From Paenibacillus sp. BIC5C1 (GTDB taxonomy: Bacteria > Bacillota > Bacilli > Paenibacillales > Paenibacillaceae): a stretch of DNA of 64,000 nt. Positions 54,800 to 63,512 of this stretch are shown piece by piece. The stretch is taken from positions 2,914,001-2,978,000 of the forward strand of contig NZ_CP135922.1 in the NCBI RefSeq assembly GCF_032399705.1. Reading direction: 5' to 3'. Numbering within the stretch: the stretch's first letter is position 1; each line of letters opens with the position of its first letter. The notes under the pieces were generated by a model. That model saw nothing but the letters and a program-made list of their open reading frames with translations. It had not been told where the DNA came from and made no database searches. The translations under genes were made by a program, and so were the position numbers.

Positions 54800-55663
54800 A
54801 TGCAAGACGTTACACCTTTGATTACACTAGATCAAGTCCGTGTTCATTATGCCTCCGAGTCAGGACGTATTCGTAAGGCAGTGGATGGGGTTACGCTGGA
54901 ATTAGCTCCGGGAGAGTGGATAAGTATTGTGGGAGCCAATGGTAGTGGCAAGAGCACGCTGGCTGGACTACTGATTGGATTCACTCCGTTATCCGGCGGA
55001 GAAAGAAAGGCTACTCCAGAACTGGTTGTTCGTGGAGTCCTCCAGCAGCCTGATGCACAGGTACTGGGAGATACCATTGAGGAGGAGTTCCATTTTGCTT
55101 TATCCTCTCTGCTGGAATCTCCTGATGAACAATTACGCCGGAGAGAGCACGCATTACATACGGTTGGACTTGAACACCCGCCAGAGGCGTCAATATCGAT
55201 GCTGTCTGGAGGACAGAAGCAGCTGCTTAATATCGCGGTAGCGCTGGCGGCTAAGCCAGATGTGCTCATTCTGGACGAACCTACGGCCATGCTTGATCCA
55301 GGAGCCAGAGATCGAATGGAAGCTGTAGTTCAAACTATTGTCCAGCAAGGGACGGCGGTAATCTGGATTACGCATCATTTGGAGGAAGCGACCCTTTGCG
55401 ATCGAATTATTGCCATGGAACAGGGACGCTGTGTTTACGATGGAGCTCCTGCAGCTTTCTTCTATGGAAAAGATAAGGAAGAGACGACTGCTGAGGCTGG
55501 AAAAGAAGCACAACCACCATCACCCTGCGAACAGCTGGGGCTTGCTCCACCTTTTACGGTGCAGACGGCTCTACTTCTGAAACGGAAAGGTCTGCTCCAT
55601 CATGCGACACCTCTGCGACCAGAGCAGTTGGTTAAGGAGGTAGCCCTTTGGCAATCGAATTAG
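54800..55663 (+). CDS. ecfA: ECF transporter ATPase (EcfA)
   Basis: 287-residue ABC ATPase of the energy-coupling module. Walker A GANGSGKSTL, Q-loop VLQQPDAQ, signature LSGGQKQLL, Walker B VLILDEP, switch His in WITHHLEEA. The C-terminal tail (about 235-287) carries acidic and Gln/Pro-rich residues. ATG 54800 follows GAAAGGACC; an earlier in-frame start at 54740 lies within the BirA operator and is rejected. It overlaps the next gene by 16 bp. Confidence 0.92.
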   Translation: MQDVTPLITLDQVRVHYASESGRIRKAVDGVTLELAPGEWISIVGANGSGKSTLAGLLIGFTPLSGGERKATPELVVRGVLQQPDAQVLGDTIEEEFHFALSSLLESPDEQLRRREHALHTVGLEHPPEASISMLSGGQKQLLNIAVALAAKPDVLILDEPTAMLDPGARDRMEAVVQTIVQQGTAVIWITHHLEEATLCDRIIAMEQGRCVYDGAPAAFFYGKDKEETTAEAGKEAQPPSPCEQLGLAPPFTVQTALLLKRKGLLHHATPLRPEQLVKEVALWQSN

Positions 55664-57414
55664 AACATGTAGGTGTAGCTTCGTCACAACCTGACAAAAG
55701 AGCGCTGCTTCAAGATATCACAGTCCAACTGAAACGTGGCGAAGTCACTTTATTGTTAGGCTGCACAGGATCAGGCAAAACAACACTGCTGCAAACAATC
55801 GCCGGTCTAAAGCCTCCAGATGTGGGCAGCCTCAAGCTGGATGGAGAGTTTTTCTGGCAGAACGGTAAAGTGCCGCAGTCCATTTTGCTGCAAATGGGCT
55901 TGGTCTTTCAATTCCCGGAGCAACAGTTGTTCGCCCGAAGCATTGGTCGAGAATTTGCTTATTCCCTGCGTCCATATCGGCTACCGGATGAGCAAAAGAA
56001 AAAGCAGATTTCCGAAGCACTGGAGCACTGGGACTCCCCAGCGGGTCAGGGAGAAGAAGAACGGTTCCATTCGGACAGATCACCTTTTGCACTAAGTGGG
56101 GGAGAACGGAGAAGACTGGGGCTTGCCCTGGGAACTGCTACGCAGCCTTCATGGCTATTGCTTGATGAACCCAGCGCCGGATTGGAAGCACAAAGTGTGA
56201 TCATGCTGCTGGATGTATTGAATCAGCATCGAACTGCAGGTGAGGGAGCCATTGTGGCTACACACGACCTGGACTCATTTTTACCACATGCGGATCGGGT
56301 TCTTTTGTTGAAGGATGGGCGTCTGGTTGCTGATCTCACGCCACGAGAACTTCATACAAGACCAGATCTGCTGGAACTTGCGGGAATTGGGCTGCCACCA
56401 TCCATGCAACTGGCACAACAATTTGCGGCGTCGGGCATTCATTTTCCTTCTACTGTGTTGACCCCGGAGGAAATGGCTGAAGCTATTGTTCAGTTCGTCA
56501 ATGAGCCTTTAGAGCAGAAGGTTAATGTTATTGGTAATGAGGAACCATTCAGAGTAGAATTCAGAGTAGATGAAGCAAAGCTTGCCTTTTCAAGCTCCGA
56601 CACTTCGGGAGGAGAAGGCACACAGGAGTCCATATACGCCCACGCTGAATCAGGATCAAGCAGAGGATTGTACGGTGCCATGGACCCGCGTCTGAAATGG
56701 GTTTTATACATTTTGCTCGTGACCGCTGCGATGCTTCAGCGCCACTGGTTAGGTCTCTCTCTTACGTTGGTGCCGGTCATCTTGGCGCTTGTTGTGTTGC
56801 CACGGCAGGCTCTGATGGGATGCTTGAAATTAATGAAGCCGCTCGTACTGTTCTTTCTCGTATCTACCGCGTTGTCGGGCACGACTCTTTCTACAGAAGG
56901 TGGCGGCCTACAGTTTGGATTTTCCCTGATGCAGGCGGAGGCGACGTTACTGAATGTATACCGTTTGTTTATCGTTACGTTGGCAAGCCTTTGGTTTTCA
57001 CTGACTACGCCATATGGGCGCATGGTTGAGGGACTGAATTGGGTGCTTGGTGTTGGCAAAAAAATTAAACTGCCCGTGTCGTCGTTTGCACTCGCCGTGT
57101 CCTTAATCTTTCGTTTTATCCCGATGATCTGGAGTGAATGGCAGCGATTCTCGCTAATCGTCCGGGCACGCGGCAAAGCTGCATTAAGACCGAATACGGT
57201 ACGTATACGTGATCTTGGTCCAATGGTCATTCCCTTGCTAATGGCGCTGTTTCAGCGTGCAGAAGATATGACGATTGCGATGGAAATGCGGAAAGTTAGG
57301 GAGAATTCCTTGCTCGGAGCACGCTCCTCCTTATTGGTATGGACCAAACGAGATACATGGATTTGCATGATTGGACTTATTGTTTTTGTATTTTATATCT
57401 GGATCAGAGACTGA
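55648..57414 (+). CDS. Fused ECF ATPase-transmembrane protein (EcfA-EcfT)
   Basis: 588 residues joining two ECF subunits normally made separately. The ATPase half (about 1-275) has Walker A GCTGSGKTTLL, signature LSGGERRRLG, Walker B LLLDEPSAGL and switch His ATHDLDS. After a linker (about 280-340), the EcfT half (about 345-588) starts AMDPRLKWVLY and contains several membrane segments and the coupling motifs IVRARGKA and AMEMRK. TTG 55648 is 7 bases after AAGGAGG inside the end of ecfA. With BioY and EcfA it makes a biotin-dedicated ECF transporter. Confidence 0.92.
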   Translation: MAIELEHVGVASSQPDKRALLQDITVQLKRGEVTLLLGCTGSGKTTLLQTIAGLKPPDVGSLKLDGEFFWQNGKVPQSILLQMGLVFQFPEQQLFARSIGREFAYSLRPYRLPDEQKKKQISEALEHWDSPAGQGEEERFHSDRSPFALSGGERRRLGLALGTATQPSWLLLDEPSAGLEAQSVIMLLDVLNQHRTAGEGAIVATHDLDSFLPHADRVLLLKDGRLVADLTPRELHTRPDLLELAGIGLPPSMQLAQQFAASGIHFPSTVLTPEEMAEAIVQFVNEPLEQKVNVIGNEEPFRVEFRVDEAKLAFSSSDTSGGEGTQESIYAHAESGSSRGLYGAMDPRLKWVLYILLVTAAMLQRHWLGLSLTLVPVILALVVLPRQALMGCLKLMKPLVLFFLVSTALSGTTLSTEGGGLQFGFSLMQAEATLLNVYRLFIVTLASLWFSLTTPYGRMVEGLNWVLGVGKKIKLPVSSFALAVSLIFRFIPMIWSEWQRFSLIVRARGKAALRPNTVRIRDLGPMVIPLLMALFQRAEDMTIAMEMRKVRENSLLGARSSLLVWTKRDTWICMIGLIVFVFYIWIRD

Positions 57415-57511
57415 AACGCATTGTTTGCCATGCATCATGCATAAATCCTTTCATTTCCGTTCAAAATAAACATGCTTTGATCACCACGAAGCAGATATGG
57501 AGGGACGAACG

Positions 57512-57817
57512 ATGAAGGATAAATTTCTGCAAGAAGAAAGGCAAGAATATACCGATGTGTCCACGGTGGAGTCGCAGCGAAATGATATCACACTCGAAGA
57601 GTTCCCTGAAGGTCCTTACGGCTCATCTCTAATGTCTGAATCTCTTGGCAAAAGCTCGCCGTGGCGAGTGGATCAAAGGACCGCGCACCGTTTCGATTAT
57701 GAAAATCATGAGCTGCACGAAGGGGAGGTTCGGGATTACCCCGGCCAGGATGTCTACGATGAAACGGTCCCCGATAATGTAACCAAGCCTCAATACCCGG
57801 AAGAAGAAGATTTGTAA
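57512..57817 (+). CDS. Hypothetical acidic protein, 101 aa
   Basis: No family recognised. Hydrophilic, acidic and probably disordered (KDKFLQEERQEY, EDYPGQ-like and PQYPEEEDL stretches), with no membrane segment or cysteine. GGAGGG precedes ATG 57512. It is a single gene between the ECF operon and a terminator. Confidence 0.65.
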   Translation: MKDKFLQEERQEYTDVSTVESQRNDITLEEFPEGPYGSSLMSESLGKSSPWRVDQRTAHRFDYENHELHEGEVRDYPGQDVYDETVPDNVTKPQYPEEEDL

Positions 57818-57839
57818 TCACGTACTATATAAAATAGAT

Positions 57840-57880
57840 GATAGCCTTCGGCAGGTTCCTCCTGTCCGGGGGCTATTTTT
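57840..57880 (+). terminator. Terminator after the 101-aa hypothetical gene
   Basis: ATAGCC pairs with GGCTAT, with inner GGCAGG/CCTGTC, followed by TTTTTAG. Confidence 0.82.
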
Positions 57881-57998
57881 AGTTGTATCGCTTATGAAAA
57901 CAATTCTCCTCAAATTCCACAATATGGGTTATCATAGGTGTACTTCGTATAAGGAATGTTTGTGGTATATCATTTCTAACAATATAAGGAGATAACCA

Positions 57999-58042
57999 TG
58001 GATCAGGACTATATTCAGTATATGCGGTCATTTGTGGGATGA
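57999..58042 (+). pseudogene. Possible 5' remnant of a NUDIX hydrolase gene
   Basis: AAGGAGATAACC is followed by ATG and 13 codons reading MDQDYIQYMRSFVG, then a stop. This resembles the start of Paenibacillus-type NUDIX hydrolases (which continue HE...). No NUDIX box follows in any frame, so the rest appears deleted. The surrounding 57881-58172 holds no other gene. Confidence 0.35.
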
Positions 58043-58172
58043 AGTTGATTTGAGGAACAAAGAAGATGAATTTGGAAAGCGGGAAACTAGGTGCGTCTTT
58101 CAATTCAGGAAAGATTACCGATGATGGAGAGTATCTTCCAAGTCGGCTTATTGTGGCGAGTGGGTAGAAGAA

Positions 58173-58372
58173 TTTCTAAGGAACTCAGGACGTCTTATTT
58201 CGCCTTCAAGTCCTCTTTTAAAAAAGTAAGGAACTTCAGAGACGCTATTTGCAGAAATCTCTGATAAAAACGCTACAAACGTCTGTTTATTCTAATATAG
58301 CGCGCCTCAGGTTCCTTAGATTTCTGCGTTCACCTCAAATCCATGAATAAGACGTCTCAGATTTGTTAGCGC
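58173..58372. repeat. Nested inverted-repeat intergenic element
   Basis: Four degenerate copies of a unit near CTAAGGAACTCAGACG. They lie at 58176-58200 and 58226-58250 (direct) and, inverted, about 58292-58319 and 58346-58369. Outer copies share GACGTCTTATT (58189-58199) with AATAAGACGTC (58346-58356). Inner copies share TAAGGAAC with GTTCCTTA and CGCTAT with ATAGCG. The whole can fold into a long nested hairpin. There is no coding capacity and no transposase. Confidence 0.7.
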
Positions 58373-58461
58373 TCGCTCCACCTTCTGCTACCGAGCATGC
58401 TCAGTTCCATTTCGGCGTTCAGTAGGTTTGAAGACATACTTATAAATTGGGGGGTATCAGA

Positions 58462-59037
58462 ATGAGAGAGATTAACTATAGCAATTATTTTTGGCAGGAT
58501 GATAAGGTCAGATTACGTGCTTTGCGTGAGGAAGATTGGGAGGATCATTATTATAACCGGTTTGATTCACCCGCTCGTCGTTTACTGGAATGTGCAGTAG
58601 AACTGCCACCTACGAATGCTGATGCGAAGAAATTTACGGAAGCCTTCTCCGAGTTCTCTTTAGACAGAGGACGAATCATGTTCACGATTGAGAATATGGA
58701 TGGTGAGAATGTTGGGGGAGTGAACCTGAACAGCATTGATGAGCGGAATGGTACCTTTAGCATTGGAATTCAAATTGACAGGGACCATCGCGGAAAAGGA
58801 TACGGGACGAGAGCCATTCGTATTTTGCTCAAATATGCCTTTTTCGAGCGCAGGCTTAATAAATTCAATGATTATGTTCTGGAAGGCAATGAACCTTCTG
58901 CAGCCATGATGAGAAAGCTTGGATGTGTGCAGGAGGGCGTGCGTCGTCAGGTGATTTATACCGATGGGAAATATCAGGATCTGATCCTGTTCGGATTAAC
59001 CAAAGACGAGTTTATTGATAAGGAAGGACTCGTGTGA
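58462..59037 (+). CDS. GNAT-family N-acetyltransferase (RimJ/RimL type)
   Basis: 191 residues, cytoplasmic. The acetyl-CoA loop is visible as IQIDRDHRGKGYGTRAIR (Q/RxxGxG/A motif RGKGYG), followed by EGNEPSAAMMRKLGCVQEG, typical of RimJ/RimL-like enzymes. GGGGGGT precedes ATG 58462. The acceptor substrate is unknown. It is a single gene following the inverted-repeat element. Confidence 0.85.
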   Translation: MREINYSNYFWQDDKVRLRALREEDWEDHYYNRFDSPARRLLECAVELPPTNADAKKFTEAFSEFSLDRGRIMFTIENMDGENVGGVNLNSIDERNGTFSIGIQIDRDHRGKGYGTRAIRILLKYAFFERRLNKFNDYVLEGNEPSAAMMRKLGCVQEGVRRQVIYTDGKYQDLILFGLTKDEFIDKEGLV

Positions 59038-59119
59038 GTCCCATTTTAAATCAGAGCGGCCCGATGTTTATGATCTGCCAATGTTAGTTCGGTAACTGAC
59101 AATGTGCAAGGGGTGAAAT

Positions 59120-59668
59120 ATGAGGAAGCTGTTATGGATAAGTTCGTGCGTTGTTGTATGTGTATTGGTTAGTGTTACTGCATTCTTCTGGAATGATATT
59201 TTTGGATATAAAACGTTAGAGAAGGCTGTTCAGTCTACTTGGAAATACCCTCTTCAAGTGGTTAATGTAGATCAGCAAAATGAACTGGTTTTGTCACTGG
59301 ACCAAACACAATATGTTTTCGCTGCTTATGAACATAAGAATGGGAGATATCACTATGATACCGATAGTGAATCAGGTTGGACAGCGAGTTCAGATGTGGG
59401 GCCCGCCTTTTTGGTACAAGCGGAACCGAAGAACAACAAAGGAAATTTTATATGGGGCGCTTTATATTCCAATATGCCTGTACACAAGTTTAAGATTGAA
59501 TACACAAACGGTGAGACTCAGGAGGTTGAGTCAAGTAATAATACGTTTATCATGAAAATGCCGGAAGCTTACCAGAGTGAAGACAAAATGATGTTAATGA
59601 CAACGTTCACGAATGTGTATGCTCTTGATGAAGAGAACAACGTAATAAGAGCTTATAATTTGAATTGA
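59120..59668 (+). CDS. Hypothetical membrane-anchored extracytoplasmic protein, 182 aa
   Basis: No family recognised. A single N-terminal hydrophobic segment (LLWISSCVVVCVLVSVTAFF) acts as signal or anchor, followed by about 155 residues rich in beta-forming and aromatic residues (HKNGRYHYDTDSESGW). The cysteines lie inside the hydrophobic segment and do not form a convincing lipobox. GGGGTGAAAT precedes the ATG. It lies between two acetyltransferase genes. Confidence 0.6.
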   Translation: MRKLLWISSCVVVCVLVSVTAFFWNDIFGYKTLEKAVQSTWKYPLQVVNVDQQNELVLSLDQTQYVFAAYEHKNGRYHYDTDSESGWTASSDVGPAFLVQAEPKNNKGNFIWGALYSNMPVHKFKIEYTNGETQEVESSNNTFIMKMPEAYQSEDKMMLMTTFTNVYALDEENNVIRAYNLN

Positions 59669-59733
59669 TTTTTGGTTATCGAGCTTTAAAGTGAAACGCA
59701 ACAAGGTAGATAAGATGTACACCAGGAGGCTTT

Positions 59734-60309
59734 ATGAAACAAACCAACCAAAGTGATGAATTAATCATTGATTGCAAAGATATATATTTGCGCGAGTATC
59801 GACTTGAGGATTTGGAGAAATTGCAGGAAATCACCTGGCAACCTGAGGTATACGAATTTTTGCCAGGATGGAATGCTGCGGTTGAAGAGAGAGTACTTTG
59901 GCTGACTCAATACGAAATCCCTGAGAATCGGAATTTTAAACAAGCTGTTTTGGCGGGAGGAGACATCGGAGACCTCTGTTTACGGTTGGCTATCGTGCTC
60001 AAAGAAAATGATGAGTTTATTGGATGGTGCTGTTCGGGGATCAAGGATGAACTGCCAGCGCCCAATCGGGAGATTATGTACGGCATTTCGAAACACTTCC
60101 GGAACCGTGGCTATACAACGCAGGCAGTAAAAGGAATAACACAGTATTTATTTGAAAATACAAACGTTGAAGTATTGAATGCCATTGCTTTATTAACGAA
60201 TCAGGCATCCAACAAGGTAATACAGAAATGCAATTTTGAATATCTGAATATGATTGAAATCGAAAATGAACCGTACAACCATTACCAATTGTTGAAGCAC
60301 CAACAATAA
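59734..60309 (+). CDS. GNAT-family N-acetyltransferase
   Basis: 191 residues. The N-terminal YLREYRLEDLEKLQEI and LPGWNAAVEE segments and the acetyl-CoA region YGISKHFRNRGYTTQAVKG (read as FRNRGYTTQAVKG) are those of RimJ/RimL-like acetyltransferases. A C-terminal ASNKVIQKCNFEYL fits the usual family ending. AGGAGG precedes the ATG. Not closely similar to the gene at 58462; substrate unknown. Confidence 0.82.
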   Translation: MKQTNQSDELIIDCKDIYLREYRLEDLEKLQEITWQPEVYEFLPGWNAAVEERVLWLTQYEIPENRNFKQAVLAGGDIGDLCLRLAIVLKENDEFIGWCCSGIKDELPAPNREIMYGISKHFRNRGYTTQAVKGITQYLFENTNVEVLNAIALLTNQASNKVIQKCNFEYLNMIEIENEPYNHYQLLKHQQ

Positions 60310-60352
60310 CCCTACTGTAATTGGCTCAAGAAGACTGCACAGGAGTGATACC

Positions 60353-60940
60353 ATAGATTCCAAACCTCAGCTTGTTTTAGATCTGGCCGGTGTGCTGATC
60401 ACCAATCTTTCCTCCTCATTCTGGCAGGAGCTTGCTAGCTATGCAGGTACTCCTTTTCCTGTATTAATCGAGCAATTAAGTGGTATACGCAAGGACTTGT
60501 GGACAGGAAGGATGACAGAGGAACAGTTCTGGATCTGGATGCAAACACAATATCCCAATATGGAAAAGATGTATGCATATGAATTACTTGAAAAAACAAC
60601 AGAGTTGCTACCTGCCATGCATCGTCTTGAACGATGGAGCAAGCAGGCAGAACTTCATCTCTTGAGCAATCATTGTCAAGAATGGATTCAACCGATTTTG
60701 CCGTTGATCCAACCATATTGCAAGAGCATAACGATATCCAATCAGGTGGGATATTGCAAGCCAAATACAGAAATATATGAACTTGTACAATCTCATTTAG
60801 CCAAGGATGCACCTATTATATATGTGGATGATCAGGCTAAAAATTTGAAGCCTGCTGCTGAGCTGGGATGGGAAACATTACTTGCGGATGAACAGCATCA
60901 ATGGATTGCTGAAATTGACGGATGGCTCGCAGACCAATGA
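60353..60940 (+). CDS. HAD-superfamily hydrolase with an ATA start codon
   Basis: 195 residues if read from ATA 60353, five bases after AGGAGTG. This reading begins IDSKPQLVLDLAGVLITN and includes HAD motif I (nucleophile Asp in LVLDLAGV). The first standard start codon (GTG 60392) falls after that Asp and would give an inactive protein. The other motifs are intact: LLSNHCQEW (II), GYCKPNTEIYE (III, Lys) and IIYVDDQAKNL (IV). Similar in layout to YihX-like sugar or nucleotide phosphatases. Either a rare AUA start is used, or an ATG-to-ATA change has weakened the gene. Confidence 0.7.
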   Translation: MDSKPQLVLDLAGVLITNLSSSFWQELASYAGTPFPVLIEQLSGIRKDLWTGRMTEEQFWIWMQTQYPNMEKMYAYELLEKTTELLPAMHRLERWSKQAELHLLSNHCQEWIQPILPLIQPYCKSITISNQVGYCKPNTEIYELVQSHLAKDAPIIYVDDQAKNLKPAAELGWETLLADEQHQWIAEIDGWLADQ

Positions 60941-61000
60941 TAATTAGCGATACAGATGCCACTACATACAAATCCACCTATCCACCAATTCGATACTAAA

Positions 61001-61044
61001 CAAATACCCATATCATTTCTCTGTAGAAATGATACGGGTATTTG
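61001..61044. terminator. Bidirectional terminator-like hairpin between the HAD and histidine kinase genes
   Basis: CAAATACCCATATCATTTCT pairs with AGAAATGATACGGGTATTTG, with one mismatch and a CTGT loop. The T tracts on either side are short. Confidence 0.7.
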
Positions 61045-61099
61045 TCATATGATAAGAGCCGCAATAAACGAAAATCCGCATCTCACGCTTTCGTTCAGC

Positions 61100-62626
61100 T
61101 TAGGATTCACTCTTGACCAATGGCAGCAAAATCGTAAATTCCGTTCCTGCACCTATTTGGCTGCGTACTGTAATTTTCCCGCCATACGATTCCACAATCG
61201 AAAGTGTAATGGCAAGGCCTAGACCCGCGCCCCCTTGTTTTCTTGAACGGGAAGAGCTTGTGCGATAGAAGCGTTCAAAGATATGAGGGAGATGTTCCGG
61301 TTCAATCCCGGAGCCGTTATCTTTGACAGTTAACTCGGCTTTATGCTGAGCGGCATATAACGTCATGCTGATGGCTCCCCGATCTGAATCGGTGTGCTGT
61401 ACTGCATTGTGGAACAGATTAAGTACAACCTGTTTCAATTTGTGAGCATCGGCCATTACATGAACTTCAGCGGTCAGGTCGAGATGAACCTGTCTTTCCT
61501 GAGCCATCATGATCAGCTGTGGCTGCATTTCGAGCAGCAGACTGTCGAGTTGAATGACTTCCTGCTCCTGCTGAGGCGCCTGATCCAGCTTGGTCAGCAT
61601 CAGCAGATCCTCTACAAGTTTGTTAATCCGCATCGATTCACCATACATGCTGTTCAAAGCACTATATAATTGCTCGCTGTTGGAGGCTGCGCCGCGTTTG
61701 AGCACCTCAATGAATCCGTGAATGGAGGTAAGAGGGGTACGCAATTCATGGGAAGCATCGGACAAAAAACGCTGCATCTGCTCCTTCGATTCCCGCTCTG
61801 CTTCAAACGAGTCTTCAAGTCTCTCAAGCATACCGTTAAATGAAAGCGCCAGCTGATCCACTTCCTGTTGTCCCTGGACAGAAGGAAGTCGTTCGGCCAG
61901 GCTGCCTGCATCAATTCGTTGCACAGTATCTACCATACTGGACAAGGGAATCAGTGTCCGGCGAAGTGCTTTAGCGTATAGAACGAGTCCGGCCACCATA
62001 GCCAGCAGAGATAACATCAAGAAGATCAGAAGCTGTTTTACGATCAGGTCTTTTAGCGGTTTCGTAGCAGTGCCCATCTGCACCATGGGTAAGCCGCGAT
62101 TACGTGGTCCAGGCGAAGAGAAGACGATTAACTGCTCATTGCCTTGATTATCCGTTACAATCCGGTACGGAACATGTTGTTTATCGTTGATCCGATCTGT
62201 GATGTTCTGATATTCAACGGATGTCAAGCGAGGAGCGGTCAGACCGTCTTCACCAAAAATATCCTCGAAGCCACTTTGATTATCGAATAAGGCGAGTGAA
62301 CGATCGGGAATGTATAAGAAACGATTGCCTGATCCTCTTGGATCTGATCCAGATTGCCCACCAAAAGGATTGCTTGTCGCACCACTTCGTGAAGACGATC
62401 CGAGCCACACAGGAGGCATGGACATGAGCTGCTCTTCCATGGTTTTCGCCTGGTTGCGATACAGAAAACTTTCCATAATCCAGAATTGAAGAATGCCAAT
62501 TAATAATAACAGAGCTGCCATAATGAACAGGGAGCGTGCGAGTAATTGAGAGCGAAGCGAACGTGGCGATATCCATTGATGCAGCCATGTCCAAAGATGT
62601 TTGTCCTTCTTTAATAAAGAGACCAT
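61100..62626 (-). CDS. Two-component sensor histidine kinase
   Basis: 508 residues. Two membrane segments (about 33-55 and 195-220) flank a 140-residue extracytoplasmic sensor rich in Gly/Ser. HAMP domain (about 220-275), HisKA with phosphorylated His in SDASHELRTPLTSIHG (about 292), HATPase with N-box NLFHNAVQH, G1 DNGSGIEP and G2 KQGGAGLGLAI. Its ATG overlaps the stop of the response regulator gene by one base (TGATG), so the pair is translationally coupled. Signal unknown. Confidence 0.94.
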   Translation of the reverse strand: MVSLLKKDKHLWTWLHQWISPRSLRSQLLARSLFIMAALLLLIGILQFWIMESFLYRNQAKTMEEQLMSMPPVWLGSSSRSGATSNPFGGQSGSDPRGSGNRFLYIPDRSLALFDNQSGFEDIFGEDGLTAPRLTSVEYQNITDRINDKQHVPYRIVTDNQGNEQLIVFSSPGPRNRGLPMVQMGTATKPLKDLIVKQLLIFLMLSLLAMVAGLVLYAKALRRTLIPLSSMVDTVQRIDAGSLAERLPSVQGQQEVDQLALSFNGMLERLEDSFEAERESKEQMQRFLSDASHELRTPLTSIHGFIEVLKRGAASNSEQLYSALNSMYGESMRINKLVEDLLMLTKLDQAPQQEQEVIQLDSLLLEMQPQLIMMAQERQVHLDLTAEVHVMADAHKLKQVVLNLFHNAVQHTDSDRGAISMTLYAAQHKAELTVKDNGSGIEPEHLPHIFERFYRTSSSRSRKQGGAGLGLAITLSIVESYGGKITVRSQIGAGTEFTILLPLVKSES

Positions 62627-63309
62627 CAGAGATCCACCCTGTATCCGACACCTCGAAGTGTACGAATGAGTTTATGCTCTTTATCCCCCAGTTTGTCACG
62701 CAAGGAGCGGACGTACACCTCCACAATATTCTCTTCTCCACCAAAATCGTATCCCCACACGCGGTTCAGAATGGTCGCTTTACTCAGGACAATACCATGA
62801 TTGAGCACGATGAATTTTAATAGTTCATATTCGGTTGGAGATAACTCCAGAATCTGATCGTGATAGGTAATCTCTTTGCGTTGATCATCAATTCGGAATG
62901 GACCATGAGTCACTGCCCCTATTAATAAAGGAAACTGATTTCGAAGCCTTGCCTGAATCCGTGCAAGCAGTTCATCGAACGCAAAAGGCTTAATCATATA
63001 ATCGTCAGCACCAAGCCATAGGCCTTTTACCCGATTTTCAACTTCATCTTTGGCTGTCAGCATGATCACTCCGACCTGAGCTCCGCTCTTGCGCAGACGC
63101 TCAACAACTTCAAACCCATCCATCTCGGGCATCATGACATCCAGAATGGCCATATGTGGACGAAAGTCGAGTGCCAATTCAAGCGCAGCAGCTCCATCCG
63201 GGGCTGTACGTACATCAAAGCCTTCGTTGCTTAGTCCAAGCTCCAGAAATTGCAAAATATGTGGTTCATCATCGGCCAATAGTATTTTAATGCCAGTACT
63301 TAGCTTCAT
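62626..63309 (-). CDS. OmpR-family response regulator
   Basis: 227 residues. Receiver domain (about 8-120) with acidic pocket ADDEPH, phosphoacceptor Asp in AILDVMMPEMDGF, and the conserved Thr and Lys in MLTAKD. C-terminal winged HTH (about 130-225; LSPTEYELLKFIVLNHG, VYVRSLRDKLGD, IRTLRGVGYRV). GGAGGGAACG precedes the ATG. First gene of the two-component operon, divergent from the glycosyltransferase gene 203 bp away, which is a plausible target. Confidence 0.95.
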   Translation of the reverse strand: MKLSTGIKILLADDEPHILQFLELGLSNEGFDVRTAPDGAAALELALDFRPHMAILDVMMPEMDGFEVVERLRKSGAQVGVIMLTAKDEVENRVKGLWLGADDYMIKPFAFDELLARIQARLRNQFPLLIGAVTHGPFRIDDQRKEITYHDQILELSPTEYELLKFIVLNHGIVLSKATILNRVWGYDFGGEENIVEVYVRSLRDKLGDKEHKLIRTLRGVGYRVDL

Positions 63310-63512
63310 AAGCAGGCGTTCCCTCCCGTTAAATCCATCGATTACATACCCTCAATTCTAGAGGTCTATATGCTGTATTATCGCTCGCCAAACTGAAAAT
63401 TAGCTGAAAAGTTTGCAAGTTATCCTCAGGCAACATTCAGCGGGCACTCATCCCAGTTTTACTTTGGCCTGTCACAATAGTTGATATGAAGAACTTGAAG
63501 GAGTGATTGAGA

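Noticed and set aside
57881..58103. Minus-strand 74-codon open frame downstream of the 101-aa hypothetical gene
   Set aside because: No ribosome binding site, odd composition, and it overlaps the remnant NUDIX start on the other strand.
58173..58372. CRISPR-like array
   Set aside because: Copies are degenerate, partly inverted and unevenly spaced; no cas genes are nearby. It fits a nested palindrome instead.
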